NCBI GenBank assembly: GCA_017527865.1
Contig: JAFXPN010000031.1
Coordinates: forward strand, 1 to 48,204
Source of the DNA: Clostridiales bacterium
GTDB lineage: Bacteria > Bacillota > Clostridia > Saccharofermentanales > Saccharofermentanaceae
Direction of reading: 5' to 3'
DNA length: 48,204 nucleotides
This document shows, piece after piece, positions 27,450 through 34,683 of this stretch; within the stretch, counting starts at the first letter, position 1, and each line of letters begins with the position of its first letter. Made by a program: the position numbers and the translations under genes. The notes under the pieces are model-generated. The model was not told the DNA's origin. It made no database searches and saw only the letters and a program-made list of their open reading frames with translations.

Positions 27450-27869
27450 TCATTGCCTAAGGTACCAGAGTAAATCATCAATTATCTTTTGAATGAGAGG
27501 GATATCGAGTGCAACGATCACAAGCAATATACATATGGCTATATGTATTGCTAACGAACTGCAGATGACACCGGCAAAGGCCATGCGGCTTCCGTCTTTA
27601 TGCTTAACCAAAGTGATCGTTCCAAATGTCAATCCCACCCCGCCGCATATTAAAGATATTGTCGGAATACAAGAGAAAACCGCGGCTACTATGCCTACTA
27701 TCATTGAAGTAAGCGCAAATCCGATTTTCTTTTCCGGTACACTTGACTCTGAATTATCGGAACCGCTTCCTGATGGTTCTTGGGTGACATAGATATACTG
27801 TATCGGAGGCGGAACAAATCTCCCCTCCCGGTAATTCTCGTTATTGTAATTATTGTCGCTGTCAGACAT
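27450..27869 (-). CDS. Small DUF4190-like membrane protein
   Basis: A 139-residue protein with a polar, Asn/Ser/Pro-rich N terminus (~1-47) that includes PPIQYIYVTQEP, then two to three membrane segments (GFALTSMIVGIVAAVFSCIPTISLICGGVGLTFGTITL at ~49-86 and FAGVICSSLAIHIAICILLVIVAL at ~98-121). The alternating Gly-rich helices and the K-H-K-D-G-S-R linker before AGVICSSLAI are typical of DUF4190. It is clearly a paralogue of the 28292-28654 protein, sharing the YVYVTQ-type leader and helix order. Function unknown. It lies 20 bases downstream of the DUF2752 gene and about 70 bases before the lipoprotein gene, so the four probably form one operon. Confidence 0.75.
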   Translation of the reverse strand: MSDSDNNYNNENYREGRFVPPPIQYIYVTQEPSGSGSDNSESSVPEKKIGFALTSMIVGIVAAVFSCIPTISLICGGVGLTFGTITLVKHKDGSRMAFAGVICSSLAIHIAICILLVIVALDIPLIQKIIDDLLWYLRQ

Positions 27870-27889
27870 TTATACACCTCATTTTCTAT

Positions 27890-28273
27890 TCATGCCGGGG
27901 CCAGTACAGAAAACACATTTCGCAAAAAGAAATAGCACATAAAAGCTAAAACTGAAGCCGCCAGAAAAGCATTGCTTCTTGGAATGATCTTGACCTCTCT
28001 GCCGATAAATCGAAAAAACAGTTCTATGTATAAAAGCAGTATCAATAAAGACAGATATGGAATTAACGCATTATACTTAACAGCCGATAATACATTTCCA
28101 TGAAGCAAAGCTATAACACTTCTGGTGTTTCCGCATGCCGGGCAATACCCGCCTGTAACTTTATGAAAATAGCACTTAGGCAGGTTATTCAAAAGACTGA
28201 TTATATACTCGGCCTTCCAAATCGTTACCATCAGAATAGCAGGCACAGACAGTAACACCAGACCTTGCCGCAT
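27890..28273 (-). CDS. DUF2752 family membrane protein
   Basis: A ~127-residue protein with the DUF2752 signature CPACGNTRSVIALLHGNVLSA preceded by GGY, and three membrane segments (about residues 5-25, 62-85 and 102-122). DUF2752 proteins are small membrane proteins of unknown function; the CPxCGxTR loop could bind metal. I prefer the ATG at 28273, with AGGA eleven bases upstream. A GTG at 28291, which abuts the preceding TAA stop, would add six residues but has a poorer ribosome site. It sits between two DUF4190-type genes. Confidence 0.75.
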   Translation of the reverse strand: MRQGLVLLSVPAILMVTIWKAEYIISLLNNLPKCYFHKVTGGYCPACGNTRSVIALLHGNVLSAVKYNALIPYLSLLILLLYIELFFRFIGREVKIIPRSNAFLAASVLAFMCYFFLRNVFSVLAPA

Positions 28274-28291
28274 TTTTCTTGATCCTATCAC

Positions 28292-28654
28292 TTATAATCC
28301 GAAAGATCTGAGCATGTCGTAGTACATTGACGCTCCGGCAATTGCGGCTATTATTACCACTGCGATAGATACTATACTGCAAACAATACCCGCTATCGCC
28401 ATACCCTTACCGCCTTTCTTAGTAGCCAGTGAAACAGCACCAAGTATGAGACCGACTATTCCGCAAGGGATAGAAACATAGATGAAACAGCAACTGAATA
28501 CTACCGCTACTATTCCCAATACCATTGAAGCAACTGCAAGACCTATACTCTTCTTCGGAGGATTCTGTTGTTGCGTTACATATACATACTGTGGCATATG
28601 CTGCGGATTAAAATTCTGTTGATTCGTACTGCTTGAGTTCTCGTTGTCGGACAT
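28292..28654 (-). CDS. Small DUF4190 membrane protein
   Basis: A 120-residue protein. A polar Asn/Gln/Pro-rich N terminus (~1-33, with MPQYVYVTQQQNPPKKS) leads into two membrane helices (GLAVASMVLGIVAVVFSCC region, ~38-75, and GIVCSIVSIAVVIIAAIAG, ~87-108) separated by ATKKGGKGMA. This is the DUF4190 pattern; function unknown. The ATG at 28654 has GGGAGG upstream. Its ribosome site begins only a few bases after an intrinsic terminator, so translation of the operon requires transcripts that read through that terminator. Confidence 0.8.
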   Translation of the reverse strand: MSDNENSSSTNQQNFNPQHMPQYVYVTQQQNPPKKSIGLAVASMVLGIVAVVFSCCFIYVSIPCGIVGLILGAVSLATKKGGKGMAIAGIVCSIVSIAVVIIAAIAGASMYYDMLRSFGL

Positions 28655-28673
28655 ATAGCTTCCTCCCTAAAAC

Positions 28674-28704
28674 AAAAAAAGTGCGGCAACCGAAGCTACC
28701 GCAC
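28674..28704 (-). terminator. Intrinsic terminator in the leader of the DUF4190 operon (attenuator candidate)
   Basis: On the minus strand a 10-base stem (GTGCGGTAGC with GTTGCCGCAC, two wobble pairs) is closed by a TTCG tetraloop and followed directly by seven Ts (28674-28680). This is a strong intrinsic terminator. The ATG of the next gene is at 28654, leaving only 19 bases that are filled by the ribosome site, so there is no room for a separate promoter. Transcripts must therefore start upstream and either stop here or read through. Confidence 0.75.
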
Positions 28705-28728
28705 ATAAAATCGCCAGCTCCAATTGCT

Positions 28729-28816
28729 GCGACACAACTTATTTCCAAACTGGAAATAAAAGGAGAAGGCGTTTTTTAACAACGTCCCCCAGTTTGGAAA
28801 TATAAAGTTGTGTCGC
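28729..28816. repeat. 88-base element with long terminal inverted repeats
   Basis: Arms 28729-28752 and 28790-28816 are inverted copies (GCGACACAACTT then ATTTCCAAACTG), identical apart from a three-base insertion in the right arm. The 37-base interior contains a smaller CGTT/AACG hairpin. It could be a MITE-like mobile remnant or the main stem of a structured RNA leader read on the minus strand. Confidence 0.7.
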
Positions 28817-28890
28817 TACCATAATTTTACTACATATCATTTTTCTTTTCTATATTTCTCATTTAACATTCATATTCAATTAACAATAGG

Positions 28891-28924
28891 GGGTGTCTCA
28901 AAGTGAACATTCACTAAGGCACCC
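28891..28924. repeat. Hairpin repeat, GGGTGTCTCAAAGTGAA family
   Basis: GGGTG and CACCC bound a hairpin whose upper stem is AGTGAA/TTCACT with a two-base loop. The sequence is related to the hairpin at 29149-29198, and a half copy lies near 25590-25605. No U tract follows on either strand, so termination is doubtful. Confidence 0.5.
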
Positions 28925-28972
28925 GACTGTCGCAGCAACAGTCAAAGCAGTCGATCTTCTTCAGCCTGATGA

Positions 28973-29098
28973 GTAGTGACTGAAATGTTGACCAACTCGT
29001 TCGATCTGTCACACTTTGTGTCACTGGGAGGGCTGTAGTGACTGAAACGTTGACCAACTCGTTCAATCAGTCACACTTTCTGTCACTGGGAGGGTATT
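28973..29098. repeat. Two tandem 62-64 bp repeats
   Basis: Unit 1 (28973-29034) and unit 2 (29035-29098) start GTAGTGACTGAAA and end GTCACTGGGAGGG; they differ at only a handful of bases. A third unit begins at 29099 (GTAGTGA) and then diverges. Each unit holds GTGAC/GTCAC inverted repeats that can form alternative stems. On the plus strand each unit also reads as a ~20-codon frame from GTG (peptides beginning VTE and containing LTNSF and SHF). Confidence 0.8.
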
Positions 29099-29148
29099 GT
29101 AGTGATTTGTAGCTGTTTTGAGCAGGAAACAATTTGTTTTTGAACAAT

Positions 29149-29198
29149 AAAGAGGTTGCCTCTCAGTGAACTTACATCACTTTTGAGACAACCCCTTT
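29149..29198 (-). terminator. Hairpin downstream of fabZ, likely end of the fab operon
   Basis: The stem pairs AAAGAGGTTG (29149-29158) with CAACCCCTTT (29189-29198) with one mismatch, continues through CTC/GAG and AGTGA/TCACT, and has a seven-base loop. It begins 29 bases after the fabZ stop. On the minus strand the stem ends CTCTTTATTG, a modest U-rich tail. Its sequence belongs to the same hairpin family as 28891-28924. Confidence 0.5.
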
Positions 29199-29226
29199 GT
29201 ATTAATTCTTGTAGGCTTTATATTGA

Positions 29227-29661
29227 TCAGACCATAATAGCGAACTTGAGTGTGCACTGAACGGCGACCTTGCCGTCTACGGTTGCAGTTGCCTCGCCCA
29301 CGCCCATCGGACCTCTGACCTGAGTGATGCGCGTCTCGAATCTTACCGTGTCACCGGGTACTACCTGCTTTCTGAACTTACACTTGTCGATACCCGCGAA
29401 CACCGCGATCTTGCCCTTGAATTCCTCCTGAGAGAGGATCGCGACCGCGCCTGTCTGGGCGAGCGCCTCAACCATAAGCACGCCGGGCATTATCGGATAT
29501 TCGGGGAAATGACCCCTGAAAAAAGACTCATCGTAAGTCACGTTCTTATATGCGATACAGTATTCACCCGGGACGTAATCCTCTACCCTGTCAATGAGCA
29601 GGAACGGATGTCTGTGGGGGATGATCTCCATTATGCCTTTTGTATCCAGTGAATTAGCCAT
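29227..29661 (-). CDS. fabZ: 3-hydroxyacyl-ACP dehydratase FabZ
   Basis: FabZ, 144 residues, dehydrates 3-hydroxyacyl-ACP to trans-2-enoyl-ACP in the elongation cycle. It has the hot-dog fold marks PHRHPFLLIDRV (~15-26) and the catalytic His51 (RGHFPEYPIMPG) with Glu65 (MVEALAQTGA). Start ATG 29661 lies 21 bases after fabF. It is the last gene of the fab operon; accB, accC and accDA, which often flank fabZ in Clostridia, are not present here. Confidence 0.97.
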   Translation of the reverse strand: MANSLDTKGIMEIIPHRHPFLLIDRVEDYVPGEYCIAYKNVTYDESFFRGHFPEYPIMPGVLMVEALAQTGAVAILSQEEFKGKIAVFAGIDKCKFRKQVVPGDTVRFETRITQVRGPMGVGEATATVDGKVAVQCTLKFAIMV

Positions 29662-29682
29662 TAAAGTGTTCTCCTTTATGAA

Positions 29683-30918
29683 TTACTCAGCATACTTCTT
29701 AAGCAGAAGCGTAGCATTATGTCCGCCGAATCCCAGGGAATTGCTCATCGCATACTCGATGTCGAGCGCATGACCCGAACCCATGGTGTAGTCAAGGTCA
29801 CACTCCTCACCGGGATTTACGAGGCCCGATGTCACGTGAACGAACGAATCAAGGATAGACTTAACGCATACGATGAACTCTACACCGCCTGCGCCTCCGA
29901 GAAGGTGTCCGATCATGGACTTAGTGGAGTTGACCGCAACTTTCTTTGCAGCTTCACCGAAAGCATACTTGATGGCACGCGTCTCGAAAAGGTCATTGTG
30001 ATGTGTCGAAGTTCCGTGCGCGTTGATGTACTGAACCTCGGAAGGGCCGATGCCCGCTTCCTTCATGGCAGCTTTCATAGCCTCGCCGGCTCCGCTTCCG
30101 TCTTCGGCAGGGGAAGTAATATGGAATGCATCGTTGGTGGCTCCGTATCCCACGACCTCAGCATAGATATGCGCACCGCGGGCCTTTGCATGCTCCAGCT
30201 CCTCGAGAACGACTACGCCCGATCCTTCACCGATGACAAATCCGTCACGATCCTTATCGAACGGTCTCGAACATGTATCGGGATCGAGATTGGATGACAG
30301 TGCCGTCATGTTCGTAAATCCCTGAACGCCCAGAGGACAGATTGCTGCCTCCGCGCCTCCCGCGACCATAACATCGGCATCGTCGAACTTAATAGCCTTG
30401 AATGCATCGCCTATGGAATGCGAACCTGATGCGCATGCAGTAACGATCGCAACATTCTTGCCCTTCATGCCGTACTGCATGGCGATATTGGCAGATGCCA
30501 TATTGGCGATCATAACGGGGATGTAAAGCGGGCTGACCTTCTTTCCTTCCATGAGTTTGGCATGCTCTCTCTCGTTAGCCTGCATCGATCCTATGCCGGA
30601 ACTTACGATGACGCCGACACGGTACGGATCCTCCGCCGTCATGTCGAGACCCGAATCCTCGACCGCCTCCTTGGCTGCAACAACCGCAAACTGGGTAAAT
30701 CTCTCCATTCTCTTGGCGGCCTTGAAGTCCATGTAATCAGCAGGATTGAAATCCTTGATCTCACCTGCCATCTTCGCTTTATAATCGGATACATCAAAAG
30801 CGCTTATCTCGGAAAAGCCGCGCTTTCCTTCCTTCAGACCCTGCCAGAAGGATTCAACATCCTTGCCGATAGGGGTGACAGCACCCATTCCAGTTACTAC
30901 TACTCTTCTGCCGTTCAT
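29683..30918 (-). CDS. fabF: Beta-ketoacyl-ACP synthase II
   Basis: FabF, 411 residues, condenses malonyl-ACP with acyl-ACP. The Cys-His-His triad is intact: Cys162 in VTACASGSHSIG, His301 in NAHGTSTHHND and His338 in SMIGHLLGGAGG. The Lys of the second motif and the gatekeeper region SLGFGGHNA near the C terminus are present. The ATG at 30918 lies 26 bases after fabG. Nothing unusual. Confidence 0.97.
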   Translation of the reverse strand: MNGRRVVVTGMGAVTPIGKDVESFWQGLKEGKRGFSEISAFDVSDYKAKMAGEIKDFNPADYMDFKAAKRMERFTQFAVVAAKEAVEDSGLDMTAEDPYRVGVIVSSGIGSMQANEREHAKLMEGKKVSPLYIPVMIANMASANIAMQYGMKGKNVAIVTACASGSHSIGDAFKAIKFDDADVMVAGGAEAAICPLGVQGFTNMTALSSNLDPDTCSRPFDKDRDGFVIGEGSGVVVLEELEHAKARGAHIYAEVVGYGATNDAFHITSPAEDGSGAGEAMKAAMKEAGIGPSEVQYINAHGTSTHHNDLFETRAIKYAFGEAAKKVAVNSTKSMIGHLLGGAGGVEFIVCVKSILDSFVHVTSGLVNPGEECDLDYTMGSGHALDIEYAMSNSLGFGGHNATLLLKKYAE

Positions 30919-30944
30919 TTCTTTATTCTCCGATCCTATAGCAA

Positions 30945-31679
30945 TTACATGTGCATTCCGCCGTCAACGGAAATAACCTGGCCGGTGATGTAGGAAGCCT
31001 CATCAGAGCACAGGAAGTTGACACAGTTGGCGATATCCTCGACCTGACCGTATCTTCTCATGGGGATAGCCTCGAGCATGGCTTCCTTGACCTTGTCGGG
31101 AAGGACAGCGGTCATAGGAGTCTCTACATATCCCGGAGCGATGGCATTTGCCGTTACACCTCTTGAAGCAAGCTCTCTTGCGACTGACTTCGTGATACCG
31201 ATAACGCCGGCCTTACTCGCGGAATAGTTGACCTGACCTGCATTACCCTGGATACCTACGATCGATGAGATGGATACGATCCTTCCTGATCTTTGCTTCA
31301 TCATGATAGGGGCAACTGCCCTTGTGAAATTATATGTTCCCTTGAGGTTAACTGCGATAACTGCATCGAAGTCCTCTTCCTTCATTCTTACGAGCAGACC
31401 GTCTCTTGTGATGCCTGCGTTATTTACGAGAACGTCTACGGAACCGAATGTCTTCTGAACATCCTCGACAACGTTGTTTACTTCATCGGAAGATGTAACG
31501 TTGCACTGATAAGCCTTTGTCTGAACTCCCAGTGCTTCGATCTCTTTAGCTGTCTCCTCCGAATTCTCGAGAGGGCATGCATCTATGATAACGATGTTGA
31601 ATCCGTTCTTTGCAAGCTTTGTTGCGATTGCCTTGCCGATTCCTCTTGCGCTTCCTGTTACGATTGCTGTCTTTGCCAT
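30945..31679 (-). CDS. fabG: 3-oxoacyl-ACP reductase
   Basis: FabG, 244 residues, an NADPH-dependent classical SDR that reduces 3-oxoacyl-ACP. TGSARGIG (residues 8-15), NNAG (86-89), Ser139, Tyr152 and Lys156 (NYSASK) are all present, and the C terminus is the typical YITGQVISVDGGMHM. It sits 16 bases after fabD in the operon. Confidence 0.97.
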   Translation of the reverse strand: MAKTAIVTGSARGIGKAIATKLAKNGFNIVIIDACPLENSEETAKEIEALGVQTKAYQCNVTSSDEVNNVVEDVQKTFGSVDVLVNNAGITRDGLLVRMKEEDFDAVIAVNLKGTYNFTRAVAPIMMKQRSGRIVSISSIVGIQGNAGQVNYSASKAGVIGITKSVARELASRGVTANAIAPGYVETPMTAVLPDKVKEAMLEAIPMRRYGQVEDIANCVNFLCSDEASYITGQVISVDGGMHM

Positions 31680-31695
31680 TTTGTTTATTCCTCCG

Positions 31696-32625
31696 TCAGG
31701 ATTCTATTTCTTTTAACTTATCTTCCAATGTTTCCAGTTCTTCCACCGTGGACACATTTATGACCGGCACTTCAGGGATAGTCTTCTTTACAAATCCCGC
31801 GATGGTCTTTCCGGGACCGATCTCGATCAGGACATCCACACCCAGATCCTTGAGTTTTACAAGCGTCTGCTCCCACATAACGGATGAGTAGACCTGCTTC
31901 TCAAGAAGCTCTCTCGTGTTTGATGTATCTTCGATTACTTCCGCATTGAAGTTCGCGATATATGGGATCTTAAGATCACTGATCTTCGCCTTATCGAGCT
32001 CTACGCGAAGCTTCTCACCCGCGCCCTTAAGCATAGGTGAGTGGAAAGGACCCGAGACCTTAAGTTCAACTGCTTTCTTCGCGCCCTGCTCGGTGAGCTT
32101 TTCCATACCCTCGTGGACTGCATCCTTCTCGCCCGTAATTACGATCTGTCCGGGGCAGTTGTAGTTGGCTACTTCGGCGCCCTCGATCCCGTCGATGCAC
32201 TTCTGGACCGTCTCCTTGGGCAGAGCGATGATGGCTGCCATCGTACCCTGGCCTGCAGGAACGAAAGAGCTCATGAGCTTACCTCTGATCCTCGTAAGCC
32301 TTACCGCATCGGAGAAAGTCATGGCGCCCGCTGTTACGAGTGCGCAGTACTCACCGAGCGAAAGGCCTGCAGTGATGTCGGGCTTGATGCCCTTATCTTC
32401 GATCGCTCTTGTCATGATGGAGCATGCCGTTACAAGACAAGGCTGTGTGTACTCCGTAACATGGATATCCTCATTCTCCTCGAAAAGGATCTTCTCCATG
32501 TCAAACCCGGAAGCTTCCGTCGCTTCTTTGATCATGTCCCCGGCCCAATCGTACTTCTCGACGAAGTCCTGAGCCATGCCTACCTTCTGAACGCCCTGAC
32601 CGGGATAAACAAATGCTATCTTCAT
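31696..32625 (-). CDS. fabD: Malonyl-CoA:ACP transacylase
   Basis: FabD, 309 residues, loads malonyl groups on ACP. The N terminus FVYPGQGVQKVGM and nucleophile Ser89 in AGLSLGEYCAL are visible, as is the catalytic His in SGPFHSPML (~199). The ATG at 32625 overlaps the fabK stop by one base (TGATG), so translation is coupled. No acpP lies beside it, which is unusual because ACP genes often sit in this cluster. Confidence 0.97.
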   Translation of the reverse strand: MKIAFVYPGQGVQKVGMAQDFVEKYDWAGDMIKEATEASGFDMEKILFEENEDIHVTEYTQPCLVTACSIMTRAIEDKGIKPDITAGLSLGEYCALVTAGAMTFSDAVRLTRIRGKLMSSFVPAGQGTMAAIIALPKETVQKCIDGIEGAEVANYNCPGQIVITGEKDAVHEGMEKLTEQGAKKAVELKVSGPFHSPMLKGAGEKLRVELDKAKISDLKIPYIANFNAEVIEDTSNTRELLEKQVYSSVMWEQTLVKLKDLGVDVLIEIGPGKTIAGFVKKTIPEVPVINVSTVEELETLEDKLKEIES

Positions 32626-33566
32626 CAGCAGATCTCCTTCGCGTTCACAAGAAGTTTGTTGGCATCCGCCATCATGGTCTCGATGATGTCCTTAACGGGC
32701 CTTATCTCATTGACCATACCTGCTATCTGACCTGCCATGAACGTACCGCCCTTAACGTCGCCGTCGACAACAGCCTTGCGGAGAGCTCCGACACCCAACG
32801 CCTCGATCTCCTCGAAGCTTGCGTGCGCCTCTTCGAGCTTGATGAACTCATTAGTAAGCTGATTTCTGATCTGTCTTACGGGCGCGCCTGCGGATCTTCC
32901 GGTTACTCTTGTGGAGCTGTCCTTCGCCTTGATGATCATATCCTTGTAATTCTGATGGATATTAACTTCCTCGGAAGCGCAGAACACGGTTCCGCACTGG
33001 ACAGCCTCAGCGCCGAGCATGAATGCAGCTGCGACTCCTCTGCCGTCTGCGATGCCGCCTGCAGCGATTACAGGAATGCTTACGGCATCGACTACCTGGG
33101 GAACGAGAGCCATGGTAGTAATCTCTCCTACATGTCCTCCCGACTCAGTACCCTCCGCGATTACCGCATCGGCGCCGTCCTTTTCCATCTTCTTTGCAAG
33201 GGCTACGCCTGCAACAACGGGGATAACGATGATGCCTGCTTCCTTCCACATCGGGATGAACTTGCCTGCGGAACCTGCGCCCGTCGTAACGACCTTGACC
33301 TTCTCCTCGGCAAGGACTTCAGCGATCTGGGGCGCTCTGGGGTTCATGAGCATAACGTTCACACCGAACGGCTTGTCGGTCAGCTCTCTGCACTTGTGGA
33401 TCTGATCTCTTATCCAGTTCTCATCCGCGCCGCCGCAGCCGATGATGCCGAGACCGCCCGCGTTGGAAACCGCAGCTGCGATGTGGTAATCAGCTACCCA
33501 GGCCATACCGCCCTGGAAGAGGGGATATTTGATGCCAATCATTTCTGTGATCTTTGTCATGGTCAT
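32625..33566 (-). CDS. fabK: Enoyl-ACP reductase II (FMN-dependent)
   Basis: FabK, 313 residues, the FMN-containing enoyl-ACP reductase found in Streptococcus and many Clostridia in place of the triclosan-sensitive FabI. It shows the nitronate-monooxygenase-like barrel: IKYPLFQGGMAWVAD (~12-26), AGGLGIIG, VKVVTTGAGS, ADAVIAEGTESGGHVGE (the FMN phosphate and catalytic His region, ~132-148) and IPVIAAGGIADGRG. The fab gene order and the family match distinguish it from a true nitronate monooxygenase. FabK organisms are usually intrinsically insensitive to triclosan. Confidence 0.93.
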   Translation of the reverse strand: MTMTKITEMIGIKYPLFQGGMAWVADYHIAAAVSNAGGLGIIGCGGADENWIRDQIHKCRELTDKPFGVNVMLMNPRAPQIAEVLAEEKVKVVTTGAGSAGKFIPMWKEAGIIVIPVVAGVALAKKMEKDGADAVIAEGTESGGHVGEITTMALVPQVVDAVSIPVIAAGGIADGRGVAAAFMLGAEAVQCGTVFCASEEVNIHQNYKDMIIKAKDSSTRVTGRSAGAPVRQIRNQLTNEFIKLEEAHASFEEIEALGVGALRKAVVDGDVKGGTFMAGQIAGMVNEIRPVKDIIETMMADANKLLVNAKEIC

Positions 33567-33586
33567 TTCTCCTTTATATGCCGCTG

Positions 33587-34570
33587 TTAATACTCAATGT
33601 AGTTGGCATCCCATGTAAGTCCGCCGCCGAAGCTTGCAAGCACGAGCTTCATGCCCTTCTTAAGTCTGCCGTCCTTCTTCATAACGGACAGCAGCGAAGG
33701 AATGGATGCGCTTGATGTGTTGCCTGTCTCCTGCAATGTCATCGGGAACTTCGAGATATCGATGCCGAGTTTCTTCGAAGTGGCTTCGATGATACGCGCA
33801 TTAGCCTGGTGAAGGATGAAGTAATCCACCTCATCAAGGCTGAAGCCGTACTTGGAAGACAGATCCCTGATGATCCTCGGAACTTCAGTGATCGCGAATC
33901 TGAACACGTCTCTTCCAGCCATATAGAAATAAGTTGACTGTTCGAAGTCTTCCTCATCGTATCTTTTGGGCTGCTTTCTGTTCTCACAGTGAAGGCAAAC
34001 GCCTCTTTTTCCCGATGATCTCATGATCATCTCGTTCTTCTTGCCTTCCTCTGCTCTTAAGACAGCTGCGCCTGCGCCGTCACCGAAAAGGATGCATGTT
34101 CCTCTGTCTGTCCAGTCCACAAAGTTGGAGAGCGTCTCCGTTCCCACAACAAGCGCGAGCTTGGAATTGCCGGACTCGATAAAGCCCTGAACGGTATTGA
34201 ACGCTGCGATCCATCCGGGACATGCGGAGTTTACGTCAAAGCATCCGACATCCTCCGTGCACCCCAATGCTTCCTGAACGGAAGTTGCCATTGTAGGAAA
34301 CAACAGATCCGGCGTTGTAGATGCCGCAACGATAAGATCTATATCCTTAGGATCGATTCCGGCATCTTCTACGGCAGCCTTCGCAGCCTTGATGGCCATC
34401 GTCGAAGACTTATCTTCGATCCCGTCTGCAATATGTCTTCGTTTGATCCCCGTTCTCTCAGTGATCCACTCATCGTTCGTCTCGACCATCTTAGACAGGT
34501 CGTCGTTGGTAAGAAGCTTCGGGGGAAGATATGACCCTAACCCGATAATCTTTCCTGTCACTTGAGCCAT
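33587..34570 (-). CDS. fabH: Beta-ketoacyl-ACP synthase III
   Basis: FabH, 327 residues, starts fatty acid synthesis by condensing acetyl-CoA (or a branched acyl-CoA) with malonyl-ACP. The triad is Cys117 (NSACPGW), His near 250 (FILHQANARI) and Asn near 280 (TGNTSSASIPSLL). The residue after the catalytic Cys is Pro, where Ser, Thr or Ala is more common. It is the first gene of the operon; its promoter carries a FabT-like palindrome. The ATG at 34570 has GAGAAGG upstream. Confidence 0.96.
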   Translation of the reverse strand: MAQVTGKIIGLGSYLPPKLLTNDDLSKMVETNDEWITERTGIKRRHIADGIEDKSSTMAIKAAKAAVEDAGIDPKDIDLIVAASTTPDLLFPTMATSVQEALGCTEDVGCFDVNSACPGWIAAFNTVQGFIESGNSKLALVVGTETLSNFVDWTDRGTCILFGDGAGAAVLRAEEGKKNEMIMRSSGKRGVCLHCENRKQPKRYDEEDFEQSTYFYMAGRDVFRFAITEVPRIIRDLSSKYGFSLDEVDYFILHQANARIIEATSKKLGIDISKFPMTLQETGNTSSASIPSLLSVMKKDGRLKKGMKLVLASFGGGLTWDANYIEY

Positions 34571-34595
34571 AGTAATAAACCTTCTCTTGTTATTC

Positions 34596-34610
34596 CTTTG
34601 ATTATCAAAG
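34596..34610 (-). promoter_or_regulatory. FabT-like operator in front of fabH
   Basis: CTTTGATTATCAAAG is a perfect 7-1-7 palindrome. Its TTTGATTATCAAA core matches the known FabT (MarR-family) box of streptococci and relatives. It overlaps the -10 element and the start region of the fab promoter, a position suited to repression. No fabT gene is in the window. Confidence 0.75.
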
Positions 34611-34637
34611 TATTACACAACAGAATACCATAGTCAA
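34609..34637 (-). promoter_or_regulatory. Probable fab operon promoter
   Basis: TTGACT (34632-34637), a 17-base spacer and AATACT (34609-34614) are read on the minus strand, about 40 bases before the fabH ATG. The -35 matches five of six bases, the -10 four of six. The operator palindrome begins inside the -10. Confidence 0.6.
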
Positions 34638-34683
34638 TATTTATATAAGGCTTAAATTTGGAGCACCGGTCAGGTTATTCCTG

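Larger units (their letters stand above)
28655..29226. other. Gene-free 572-base block rich in repeats and hairpins
   Basis: Between the DUF4190 gene and fabZ there is no convincing protein gene. The block holds, in order, the leader terminator (28674-28704), a long inverted repeat (28729-28816), an AT-rich stretch (28817-28890), a hairpin (28891-28924), about 48 bases without clear structure, two tandem 62-64 bp repeats (28973-29098), and a hairpin just after fabZ (29149-29198). Base composition is more AT-rich than in the flanking fab genes. Confidence 0.7.

Noticed and set aside
28973..29100. CRISPR-like repeat array
   Set aside because: There are only two full units, they are directly abutting without variable spacers, and no cas genes are near.
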